From an uncultured Chloroflexota bacterium (GTDB lineage Bacteria; Chloroflexota; Limnocylindria; Limnocylindrales; CSP1-4), in contig CAIYZX010000669.1 in assembly GCA_903930745.1 (NCBI GenBank), positions 1 to 6,471 on the forward strand: a stretch of 6,471 bases of DNA. The letters are read 5' to 3'. Positions 1 through 5,024 of the stretch are shown in pieces (within the stretch, counting starts at the first letter, position 1; each line of letters opens with the position of its first letter). A program made the translations under genes and the position numbers. The notes beneath the pieces were generated by a model, which was given only the letters and a program-made list of their open reading frames with translations, made no database searches and was not told the origin of the DNA.

Positions 1-704
1 GCGATGCCGCCGCCGGACATGCGGGCCTTGGACGAGCGGATGGGCGAGAGGTTGACGCCCGCGCCGGAGCCGTACTTGAAGAGCATCGCCTCGGTCTTGG
101 CGAGGTCCATGATGCTGCTCATGTTGTCCTGGACGGAGTTGATGAAGCACGCCGAGCACTGCGGGCGCGCCTCGATTCCCACGTTGAACCAGACCGGCGA
201 GTTGAAGCTCATCTTCTGGTGGACGAGGAGATGGGTGAGCTCCGCCTTGAACGCGGCGAGATCCTCGTCCGTGGCGAAGTAGCGCTGGGTCTCAGCCCAC
301 GCGGTGATCGTGTTGACGACGCGGTCGATGAGCTGCTTCACGCTGTGCTCGCGCTCGGGCGTGCCCACGTGGCCGCGGAAGTACTTGCTGACCACGACAT
401 TGGTGGCGAGCTGGCTCCAGGAGGAGGGGACCTCCACGTCCTTCTGCTCGAAGACGGTCTTGCCCGTCTCGCTGGAGATGCCGGCGGTCCGGTACTCCCA
501 GGTGATCTCGTCGTAGGGGTGCACGCCGGGGCGGGTCCACCGGCGCTCGAAGGTCAGGCCGCGGGTGGCCTCACCGGTGAAGCTGGCACCGTACTGGCCG
601 CCCAGGCCCTTGCGGGCGGTGGCCTTGCTGCCGGACTTCTGGGCCTTGCCCCTGGGGGCGCCCCTCTCGTCCAGGACCCCTGCGACCTCTCGAACCTGCG
701 CCAT
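1..704 (-). CDS. nrdJ: Vitamin B12-dependent (class II) ribonucleotide reductase, N-terminal part
   Basis: Makes deoxyribonucleotides from ribonucleotides with adenosylcobalamin as radical source, in the cytosol. The 234 visible residues start at ATG 704 and run off the left edge, about the first quarter to third of a typical class II enzyme. Recognisable stretches are SWSQLATNVVVSKYFRG (residues 95-111), KMSFNSPVWFNVG (164-176), QCSACFINSVQDNM (182-195), and KTEAMLFKYGSGAGVNLSPIRSS (203-225) followed by SGGG, the usual order in NrdJ. C183 or C186 should be the first redox-active cysteine. Residues 1-35 are a basic, poorly conserved leader and I see no ATP-cone in them. The start is supported by GGAGGAG at 721-715, 10 nt upstream. 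The gene is read away from a long control region (705-1289). The identity is firm; the catalytic radical cysteine and C-terminal tail lie outside the window. Confidence 0.95.
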   Translation of the reverse strand, partial: MAQVREVAGVLDERGAPRGKAQKSGSKATARKGLGGQYGASFTGEATRGLTFERRWTRPGVHPYDEITWEYRTAGISSETGKTVFEQKDVEVPSSWSQLATNVVVSKYFRGHVGTPEREHSVKQLIDRVVNTITAWAETQRYFATDEDLAAFKAELTHLLVHQKMSFNSPVWFNVGIEARPQCSACFINSVQDNMSSIMDLAKTEAMLFKYGSGAGVNLSPIRSSKARMSGGGI

Positions 705-996
705 CTCGATGTCTCTCCTCCGCTCCCCCGGGCTCCCGGGGGACCTCGTTGCTGGCCGCGCGGCCCGGATGGGAGATCGCGCGCCCGCGAGACGCCTCCC
801 CGGGTGCCAGGCGGGGGGTTCGCGCGGTGCGTCACGTGCTCCGTCCAGTGGTCGGGACTCGCCGTCACGGAAGTGGTGACGTGTAGCTGCGAGGCCGTCC
901 GCTCGGACCGCTCGTCGTCCGGGTCCTGCTGTCCCCACGGCGGCCCTCCCTGGCCTTCGTGATGCTGGGCAGCAGAGCCCCAGACGCCGGGGCGGC
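705..996 (-). promoter_or_regulatory. Structured 5' leader of nrdJ (candidate cis-regulatory RNA)
   Basis: If the promoter at 1003-1031 is right, nrdJ has an untranslated leader of about 290 nt. On the minus strand it contains a two-part helix: CTCGC (893-889) with GCGAG (862-858) stacked on CGTCAC (881-876) with GTGACG (868-863), a 7-nt loop, and a 7-nt one-sided bulge AGCTACA (888-882). Next come a GTCC/GGAC hairpin (858-855 with 846-843, sharing base 858), a CGCCT/AGGCG hairpin (813-809 with 797-793), and a perfect 8-bp hairpin (743-724) next to the Shine-Dalgarno. A second GTGACG at 835-830 could compete for CGTCAC at 881-876, giving alternative folds. I do not find the conserved boxes of a cobalamin riboswitch. 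An 'nrdJ motif' RNA has been described upstream of nrdJ genes; I cannot test membership here. Confidence 0.55.
724..743 (-). promoter_or_regulatory. Perfect 8-bp hairpin beside the nrdJ ribosome binding site
   Basis: TCCCCCGG and CCGGGGGA flank a 4-nt loop, an uninterrupted 8-bp GC-rich stem. It ends 2 nt before the GGAGGAG Shine-Dalgarno (721-715) of nrdJ. No T-run follows, so a simple intrinsic terminator is unlikely. It could be an expression-platform helix, an mRNA stabiliser, or a means of keeping the ribosome site exposed. The structure is seen directly; its role is inferred. Confidence 0.5.
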
Positions 997-1002
997 CGGT
1001 GA

Positions 1003-1031
1003 AGAGTACGGCGGCGACAGGGCGCGGTCAA
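1003..1031 (-). promoter_or_regulatory. Candidate sigma-70-type promoter for nrdJ
   Basis: On the minus strand TTGACC (1031-1026) is followed after exactly 17 nt by TACTCT (1008-1003). The -35 hexamer matches the consensus TTGACA at five of six positions. The -10 keeps the T-A-N-N-N-T pattern. Transcription would begin near 996. The NrdR boxes lie directly upstream of the -35 element, where a repressor could block polymerase. No other -35/-10 pair this good was seen in the 705-1289 region. Confidence 0.6.
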
Positions 1032-1039
1032 GCCCCAAA

Positions 1040-1055
1040 CCACAAGATGTAGTGG
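1040..1055 (-). promoter_or_regulatory. NrdR box 1 (promoter-proximal)
   Basis: The 16-mer CCACAAGATGTAGTGG is symmetric at six of eight base pairs. Its core CAAGATGTAG fits the invariant C-W-A-N-A-T-N-T-W-G pattern of NrdR boxes. NrdR is the ATP-cone/zinc-finger repressor of ribonucleotide reductase genes. The site ends 8 bp upstream of the nrdJ -35 hexamer. Together with box 2 it forms the tandem arrangement expected for NrdR. The nrdR gene itself is not in the window. Confidence 0.78.
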
Positions 1056-1072
1056 TGTGGCAGGGTATCGGA

Positions 1073-1088
1073 TCGCAACATCTTGTAT
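1073..1088 (-). promoter_or_regulatory. NrdR box 2 (promoter-distal)
   Basis: The 16-mer TCGCAACATCTTGTAT has a core CAACATCTTG that fits the same C-W-A-N-A-T-N-T-W-G pattern as box 1, although its flanks are not symmetric. Its reverse complement shares ACAAGATGT with box 1. The centres of the two boxes are 33 bp apart, about three helical turns, close to the 31-32 bp typical of NrdR pairs. This puts both sites on the same face of the DNA. Confidence 0.72.
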
Positions 1089-1135
1089 TGGATCGCCGTG
1101 GCCCAGTGCCAGGCGCGTGCCATTCGCGCGCCGCT

Positions 1136-1233
1136 TCGTCCACCGTGCAGCGCCAGCTGTCCACACTTCGTGGGCCGGTCATCCACGTCGCCGGGCGGGT
1201 TGTCCACAGAACCGGTGTTCCAATCGTGGACGC
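1136..1233. promoter_or_regulatory. Phased row of DnaA-box-like sites upstream of nrdJ
   Basis: Four TCCAC-core nonamers lie in the same orientation: TCGTCCACC (1136-1144), CTGTCCACA (1157-1165), TCATCCACG (1179-1187) and TTGTCCACA (1200-1208). Starts are 21, 22 and 21 bp apart, two helical turns each. A fifth core lies inverted (GCGTCCACG, read 1233-1225), roughly one further period on. The fourth matches the high-GC actinobacterial DnaA box exactly, the second at eight of nine; the others match at six or seven. The row sits behind the NrdR boxes, 105-205 bp upstream of the nrdJ -35. In E. coli, DnaA binds boxes upstream of the nrdAB promoter, so a role at nrdJ is plausible. The sites could instead serve the divergent kinase gene or another TCCAC-binding regulator. 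Confidence 0.55.
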
Positions 1234-1277
1234 CGTGGCGGTGCTGCCAGCGGGGGCACGAGGGCGTGCCGAGGGGC

Positions 1278-1289
1278 GATGATTGGGCC
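1278..1289 (+). promoter_or_regulatory. Possible leaderless -10 element for the kinase-like gene
   Basis: GATGAT (1278-1283) lies exactly 6 nt before ATG 1290. This is the spacing at which three other genes here carry a full TANNNT hexamer. Only the A and final T agree, so it is a weak match. A GAGGGG at 1271-1276 is the alternative start signal, but at 13 nt it is too far for an ordinary Shine-Dalgarno. Confidence 0.25.
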
Positions 1290-2213
1290 ATGGACGCCCA
1301 GCCTCCCGTCGCCGCCCCGGCACTCACCGTGGTGGGGGTGGACGCGGGTGCCACGAAGGCCATCGCGGAGGCGGTGACCGTCGGCGGCGAGCGCCTGGGG
1401 CGGGCGGAGGGTCCGGGTGCCAACCCCAAGCGCCACGGCCTGGACGTCGCGGCGAATCGGATCCTCGCGCTGGTGCACGGCACGATGCCGGGCGAGCAGG
1501 CGCCGGCGCTCGTCTACGTGGCCGGGGCGGGGATCGACCGGCCGGTGCACGCCAGGGCCCTGGAGGCGGCGCTGGCAGTGGGCCTGCCCGGGACGCGGAT
1601 CGTGGTGGCCAACGACACGATGGCGGCGCTGCGTGCGGGCACGCCCGATGGCGTGGGCCTCGTGATCCCGGTCTCAACGGGCGGGAACGTCATCGGCCGG
1701 GCGCCGGACGGTCGCGTCACGGACCGCGGGCACGGGATCTTCGGCGGCGGGTACGTCCTGGGCGCACTCGCAGCTCGTGCGGTGGCGTTCCATCGCCACG
1801 GCGTTGGCCGGGCACTCGCCGCCGCGGTCCGGGAGGCCGCGGATCCTGGCTGGCGCGGCCGCCGGCCGGCCCCGGAGGCGGCGCTGCTCGCGCTCTCGGT
1901 CGTTGCGGCGGCCCGGGCGGGCGACCCCTGGCCCGCGCGCATCGTGGACCGCTGGTGCTCCCGCGTGACGGCGGCCTGCGTGGAGGAGACCGCCCGCCTG
2001 GACCTCGGTCCCGCGCCCGTCGCCATCGTCTACGGCGGCCTCGCCGACGCCTCGCCCTGGCTGCGCGCACGCATCGGGGCAGCGGTGCTCGCCGGTGTGC
2101 CGGGCGCCCGGATCACGGGCCTCGCCGCCGAACCCGTGGCGGGTGCCGTGGCCCTCGCGCTTGACGCGCTGGCGGGCCGCCAGGCGGGGTGGGACTTCAC
2201 CCCGCGGCGCTGA
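1290..2213 (+). CDS. BadF/BadG/BcrA/BcrD-type ATPase, N-acetylglucosamine-kinase-like
   Basis: Predicted 307-aa cytosolic ATPase of the ASKHA fold, the family that includes N-acetylglucosamine kinases and the ATPase activators of some dehydratases and benzoyl-CoA reductases. The phosphate-1 motif is VGVDAGATKA (15-24), followed by EGPGANP (40-46), VANDTMAAL (106-114, with the likely catalytic D109), the phosphate-2 region VIPVSTGGNVIG (125-136), and an adenosine-type VYGGLADASPWL (247-258). The segment usually read as GG-W-G-LLGDEGSG appears as GHGIFGGGYVLGALA (147-161), so the D-E-G-S part is missing; substrate or activity may be altered. An in-frame extension back to 1083 exists but crosses the NrdR and DnaA sites and has no family match, so ATG 1290 is chosen. 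No Cys pair for an iron-sulfur cluster is seen, which favours kinase over dehydratase activator. Substrate unknown. Confidence 0.75.
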   Translation: MDAQPPVAAPALTVVGVDAGATKAIAEAVTVGGERLGRAEGPGANPKRHGLDVAANRILALVHGTMPGEQAPALVYVAGAGIDRPVHARALEAALAVGLPGTRIVVANDTMAALRAGTPDGVGLVIPVSTGGNVIGRAPDGRVTDRGHGIFGGGYVLGALAARAVAFHRHGVGRALAAAVREAADPGWRGRRPAPEAALLALSVVAAARAGDPWPARIVDRWCSRVTAACVEETARLDLGPAPVAIVYGGLADASPWLRARIGAAVLAGVPGARITGLAAEPVAGAVALALDALAGRQAGWDFTPRR

Positions 2214-2254
2214 TCCCGGGAGACGCCAGGTCCCCGGGCCTCAGTCTGCGCCGC
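2204..2254. terminator. Nested hairpin between two convergent genes
   Basis: GCGGCGC (2204-2210) pairs perfectly with GCGCCGC (2248-2254). Inside it, CCCGGG (2215-2220) can pair with CCCGGG (2233-2238). The structure spans the 27-bp gap and includes both stop codons, TGA 2211-2213 on plus and TGA 2243-2241 on minus. It reads the same from either side and could end both transcripts. No T-run follows, which is common in very GC-rich genomes but weakens the call. Confidence 0.45.
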
Positions 2255-2855
2255 TGCCCCCGTCGAGCGCTGACGCGCGTGCCTCCAGCTCCCGCTCCCA
2301 GGTGGGTCGCCCGCCCAGGGAGGCGCGCAGCTCGGCATCGGCGGTGTCCAGGGCCGCCTCGCGGGCCGCGTGCCCGGGTGCCGCCGGGTCGTCAAACAGG
2401 ACCGCACGCAGGGACGCGAGGTAGGCCGCCGTGGCGGGTCCGTCCAACGCGTCAAGGGCCGCGACGCGCGCGAGGATCGCCTCATCGGCCGCGGCGCGCA
2501 CCGGACCCCCCGCCTCGCGGATGTCGAGCAGGAGCGACCGGCCTTCGCGCAGCGCGCGCCAGGCCAGGCTCGGACCTCCGGCGAACCGTACGGCGTATTC
2601 CGGGCGGAAGATCACCGCAATGGCGGCCACCATCACGCCGAACGCCACCTCGATGGGCAGCACGTCCGGGGTGATGACCACCAGCAGGACGATCACCGCA
2701 AGGAGCATCACCAGCGCCGCCGCATCGCCGCCGCCGTAGCGGCGGGACCTGACCCGCAGCTCGCGATACAGCAGGACGAGGAGCACGAAGGCGACAGCCG
2801 CCGTGGCCGCGAGGCCCAGCAGCTGCCCGGGGTTGGAGAGGTCAGGCGTTGGCAC
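2241..2855 (-). CDS. Three-helix membrane protein of unknown function
   Basis: I do not recognise this 204-aa protein. Hydrophobic segments lie at about residues 12-30, 45-62 and 66-83. An Arg-rich stretch RELRVRSRRYGGGD (31-44) separates the first two, so that loop is probably cytoplasmic. The remaining 120 residues are polar, Ala/Arg/Glu-rich and likely helical, with a repeated-looking run of AREAALDTADAELRASLGG and an acidic end. The reading frame stays open to 3020, but the extra 55 residues are Pro/Gly/Cys/Arg-rich and have no family look. GTG 2855 is preferred; a weak -10-like GATCCT sits 6 nt before it and no Shine-Dalgarno is seen. It follows the 91-aa protein at 3299-3024 on the same strand, with 168 nt between them. 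Confidence 0.6.
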   Translation of the reverse strand: MPTPDLSNPGQLLGLAATAAVAFVLLVLLYRELRVRSRRYGGGDAAALVMLLAVIVLLVVITPDVLPIEVAFGVMVAAIAVIFRPEYAVRFAGGPSLAWRALREGRSLLLDIREAGGPVRAAADEAILARVAALDALDGPATAAYLASLRAVLFDDPAAPGHAAREAALDTADAELRASLGGRPTWERELEARASALDGGSGAD

Positions 2856-2907
2856 GTCACAAGGATCGGGCAGACACGGCCCTGCACGCAACGAGACCGC
2901 AGCCGCC

Positions 2908-2957
2908 CATGGGCACCGGCACCGGCCGGCGGGGGCCGGCACCATGGGCACCGGCAC
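2908..2957. repeat. 15-bp direct repeat flanking a small hairpin
   Basis: CATGGGCACCGGCAC occurs at 2908-2922 and again at 2943-2957, 35 bp apart. Between them CCGGCC (2922-2927) can pair with GGCCGG (2934-2939) around a 6-nt loop. The repeats lie 53-102 bp upstream of the GTG start of the membrane-protein gene, in the only sizeable gap between it and its neighbour. They could be a paired operator, or just local duplication in GC-rich sequence. Confidence 0.5.
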
Positions 2958-3023
2958 GCGACACCCCGCGGGCCCCCGGGCGGCCGGCCTGTCACCGCCG
3001 TCCGTCCCGGGAGCCTGCACCGG

Positions 3024-3299
3024 CTACCGGGACGCCCGCTCGGACACCCGGAACTCGAGCAGCGAGCCGCTCTCCGTCGTCACGCCGGCGGCCCGGTCGA
3101 CGCGTTCCGCCGCCCGGAACTCGAGGAGCGCGGCCCGCTCGGCCTGCGCGGTCTGCGCGGGCACCCAGACCACGTTGATCTGGGTGGCGAGGACCACGAC
3201 CACCAGGACGACGAGCCCCACCACGACGGCGGAGATCAGGTCCTGGTAGACGCGGTGATCGATGACATGGTGGCGATGCGCGGGTGTGTGCAGCGTCAT
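3024..3299 (-). CDS. Small single-pass membrane protein with duplicated LLEFR segment
   Basis: A 91-aa protein that I do not recognise. After a His-rich N-terminus (MTLHTPAHRHHVIDH) comes one long hydrophobic helix at about 21-45, then a charged tail. The tail holds two copies of a short unit 22 residues apart: LLEFRAAERVDR (58-69) and LLEFRVSERASR (80-91). The copies share CCCGGAACTCGAG in DNA (3047-3059 and 3113-3125), pointing to a real duplication. The start at ATG 3299 is backed by GGAGG at 3311-3307, 7 nt upstream; the frame is open to 3404 but that part looks non-coding. It lies between ccsB and the three-helix protein on the same strand. The tail could form an amphipathic helix lying on the membrane or binding a partner. 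Function unknown. Confidence 0.7.
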   Translation of the reverse strand: MTLHTPAHRHHVIDHRVYQDLISAVVVGLVVLVVVVLATQINVVWVPAQTAQAERAALLEFRAAERVDRAAGVTTESGSLLEFRVSERASR

Positions 3300-3491
3300 C
3301 GCGGTTCCTCCGCGACAGCGCGGGTCCGGCTCGCCAGTGGCTCTCGGTCGCCCCGGCGGCGGGGGTTTGGACGACCGGTCAACGCCTCCCGCGCTGCTCC
3401 GCACACAGCCTCCGGCGCCGTACCGTCAGGTGCAAGTGCCAGGGGTCGGGAGGTTGGGTGCGTCCCGGGGCGGCGGGCGCAACCCGGCGGG
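3300..3491. other. Intergenic gap between ccsB and the small membrane protein gene
   Basis: These 192 nt hold the Shine-Dalgarno for the 91-aa gene (3311-3307) and little else that I can support. A TTGACC lies on the minus strand near 3377-3382, but no -10 hexamer follows at a workable distance. No strong terminator hairpin for ccsB is evident, so read-through into the small gene is possible. Confidence 0.4.
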
Positions 3492-4430
3492 TCAGAGCCC
3501 CGAGTAGGCGTGCAGCCCGGAGAACCAGAGGCTCCCGGAGTACGTCACGAGCACCATGACGAAGCCCACCACCAGCAGGAGGGCGGACGGCCGCCCGGCC
3601 CAGCGCCGCTGGTTGCGCGCGTGCAGGTAGATCGCGTACGTGAGCCAGGTCACCAGCGCGGAGGTCTCCTTGGGATCCCAGCCCCAGTAGCGGGACCACG
3701 CGATGGACGCCCACCAGGACCCCAGCACGATCATCGTGGCGAAGACGGGGAACGCGATGATCACCGCGCGGTAGGCCACCTCGTCCAGCGTCCTGTGCGA
3801 GGGCAGCCAGGCGAACCGGTCCGCCGTCCCCTGGACCAGGAACGCGACGCCCGCGGCGAAGGCCGTGGCGAAGATCCCGTACGAGAGGACCGCGAGGCCA
3901 ACGTGGATCGTGAGCAGCGGCGGGTTCTTGAGCGCCGGCACCAGCTCCTCGATGGCCGATGGCAGGGATGACGCGTAGAGCAGCAGGCCCAGCGCCACGC
4001 CCATGGGGATGAACCCGATCTGGCGGATCGCGTGGCGTCGGGCCAGCCAGAGGTACCCGCCGATGATGGAGGTGCCGAAGGCCACGCTGTACTCGTACAG
4101 GTTGCCGTAGGGGCCGCGGCCCACCACGATGCCGCGCATGACCAGGGATGCCAGCAGCAGGCCGAAGGCGACAAGGGCAACGAGCGTGGCGAGGCGCGAG
4201 AGCGGGGTGGGGGAGGCGGCAAGCTCCGGCTCGGCGGCCGTGGCCGGAGCGTGCGCGGTCACAAAGGAGCCGGTGACGCCCTCCAGCGCGAAGGCAGGGC
4301 GGCCAACGGGGGCGATGCCCAGGACGCGGCGTCCATTCGCGAGGAGGACGGCGTGCCCGATGTGCGCGGCGAAGCCGATCGCCGTGGCGATGGTGCCGAT
4401 GATGAACAGGAGCGCGGATGCCTGTGCCAT
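3492..4430 (-). CDS. ccsB: Cytochrome c biogenesis protein CcsB (system II heme handling, ResC-like)
   Basis: A 312-aa integral membrane protein that, with a ResB/Ccs1 partner, brings heme across the membrane and joins it to apocytochrome c on the outer side. It shows the family pattern: hydrophobic helices at about 5-30 and 80-100, GPYGNLYEYS (107-115), a middle helix containing LTIHVGLAVLSYG (173-185), the tryptophan-rich heme site WWASIAWSRYWGWDPKETSA (239-258), and a C-terminal helix ending LHAYSGL (306-312). H176 and H307 are the likely axial heme ligands. Residues 60-80 form a variable Ala/Pro/Glu loop. The frame is open to 4532, but the extra 34 residues are Pro/Arg-rich without conservation, and MAQASALLF at ATG 4430 is the natural start, with a weak GGGA about 8 nt before it. 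No resB, ccdA or cytochrome gene is visible nearby. Confidence 0.9.
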   Translation of the reverse strand: MAQASALLFIIGTIATAIGFAAHIGHAVLLANGRRVLGIAPVGRPAFALEGVTGSFVTAHAPATAAEPELAASPTPLSRLATLVALVAFGLLLASLVMRGIVVGRGPYGNLYEYSVAFGTSIIGGYLWLARRHAIRQIGFIPMGVALGLLLYASSLPSAIEELVPALKNPPLLTIHVGLAVLSYGIFATAFAAGVAFLVQGTADRFAWLPSHRTLDEVAYRAVIIAFPVFATMIVLGSWWASIAWSRYWGWDPKETSALVTWLTYAIYLHARNQRRWAGRPSALLLVVGFVMVLVTYSGSLWFSGLHAYSGL

Positions 4431-4454
4431 GCGTGTTCCCAGGGACGTGGGGGA

Positions 4455-4473
4455 CCGCGGAGGGGTTCCGCGG
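4455..4473 (-). promoter_or_regulatory. Perfect 7-bp hairpin between the zinc-ribbon gene and ccsB
   Basis: CCGCGGA (4455-4461) and TCCGCGG (4467-4473) flank a 5-nt loop. The hairpin sits in the 82-nt gap, 25 nt upstream of the ccsB start. There is no T-run. It may end or attenuate transcription from the upstream gene, or be an RNA-processing site that sets the relative amount of ccsB mRNA. The role is inferred. Confidence 0.4.
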
Positions 4474-4512
4474 GGACAGGTTGGGCCGGCGCCACGGAGG
4501 GGGCCGGGGGCG

Positions 4513-4986
4513 TCAGGCCGCCGCGGCTCCACCCGGCTTGGGGCCGGAGGCGCGCAGCGAGCGGGTGGTGGGCTTGAGGGTGAACGAGAGGCCGCAGTTG
4601 CCGCAGGTGTCGTGCTGCGCGGGGCGGACCAGCGAGCACTTCGGGCAGGCGACCATCAGGGTCTCACCTGTGGCCGAGCGCGTGGCGCCGGGCTCGTAGA
4701 CCAGGTGCTCCGACGGGCTGAAGGGCTCGCCGGCCGGGTAGACCGGGTTGCCTGCCGCATCGAGCGGGGCCGGGCGGCGGCTGTCCGCGAAGCGGGCGCG
4801 AACGCCGGGGCGCTTGACGCCGTAGCGGAGCCAGACGAGCGCGAGGATCGTCACGATGGGCCCCACCACGCCGATCAGCAGGAGGATGGGCAGAAGGCCG
4901 ATGAGCTGTCCCCAGTCCGGCGTCACGATGGCCGCCGAGGCGTCGAGGATGCTCTGCAGGAACTGGGTGATGGTGTCGATGATCAC
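4513..4986 (-). CDS. Membrane-anchored zinc-ribbon protein of unknown function
   Basis: A 157-aa protein with no family that I can name. An amphipathic N-terminus (2-22) is followed by one strong membrane helix at about 28-53, then a basic stretch (KRPGVRARFADSRR), a Pro-rich linker (72-100), and a C-terminal zinc ribbon ACPKC...CGNCG with C114, C117, C128 and C131. The Cys spacing is CX2C-X10-CX2C, a typical rubredoxin-knuckle ribbon. The tail is basic, then Gly/Ala. The start is GTG 4986. The sequence before it, TGTTAGGATGCGCGC, can be read as an AGGA ribosome site 7 nt away or as a TAGGAT -10 exactly 6 nt from the start, which would give a leaderless message. It lies 38 nt after the NYN gene and 82 nt before ccsB on the same strand. 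The ribbon should face the cytoplasm if the N-terminus is outside. Confidence 0.7.
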   Translation of the reverse strand: MIIDTITQFLQSILDASAAIVTPDWGQLIGLLPILLLIGVVGPIVTILALVWLRYGVKRPGVRARFADSRRPAPLDAAGNPVYPAGEPFSPSEHLVYEPGATRSATGETLMVACPKCSLVRPAQHDTCGNCGLSFTLKPTTRSLRASGPKPGGAAAA

Positions 4987-5001
4987 GCGCGCATCCTAAC
5001 A
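4987..5001 (-). promoter_or_regulatory. Possible extended -10 promoter giving a leaderless zinc-ribbon mRNA
   Basis: On the minus strand TG-T-TAGGAT (hexamer 4998-4993) has the TGN extension and the T-A-N-N-N-T pattern. It lies exactly 6 nt before GTG 4986, so transcription would start at the start codon. No -35 is found at 16-18 nt; the nearest, TTGACG at 5028-5023, is 24 nt away. The same bases contain AGGA and may simply be a Shine-Dalgarno. Confidence 0.4.
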
Positions 5002-5024
5002 GGGGTTGTGGGGCCGGGCGAGCG

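Noticed and set aside
219..962. 247-aa open frame on plus, opposite nrdJ
   Set aside because: It is antisense to a firmly identified gene and its Gly/Ala/Leu-rich translation is typical of GC-driven shadow frames.
705..996. Cobalamin (B12) riboswitch upstream of nrdJ
   Set aside because: Expected because the enzyme uses B12, but the conserved B12-box and its core partners are not found in the right order. A GCCAGGGAGGGCC near 942-956 (minus strand) resembles part of the box but lies at the 5' end of the leader rather than the 3' side.
1136..1233. Replication origin
   Set aside because: DnaA-box-like sites are present, but there is no AT-rich unwinding region and no dnaA, dnaN or parAB nearby; the sites fit gene control better.
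1083..1289. N-terminal extension of the kinase-like protein
   Set aside because: The extra 69 residues are unlike the family, whose phosphate-1 loop should be near the N-terminus, and they would cover NrdR box 2 and the DnaA-box-like row.
2856..3020. 55-residue extension of the three-helix membrane protein, starting 3 nt after the small gene's stop
   Set aside because: Tempting as a coupled start, but it is Pro/Gly/Arg/Cys-rich, has no ribosome site, and contains the direct repeats and hairpin.
3360..3400. Promoter based on TTGACC on the minus strand
   Set aside because: No -10 hexamer lies 15-19 nt downstream; the region there is a run of C and G.
2370..3971. 533-aa open frame on plus
   Set aside because: Opposite three minus-strand genes; composition is dominated by Arg, Gly, His and Asp with no domain pattern. 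A shadow of high GC.
4431..4532. 34-residue extension of CcsB
   Set aside because: Pro/Arg-rich, overlaps the end of the upstream gene, and family proteins begin with the first membrane helix seen at ATG 4430.
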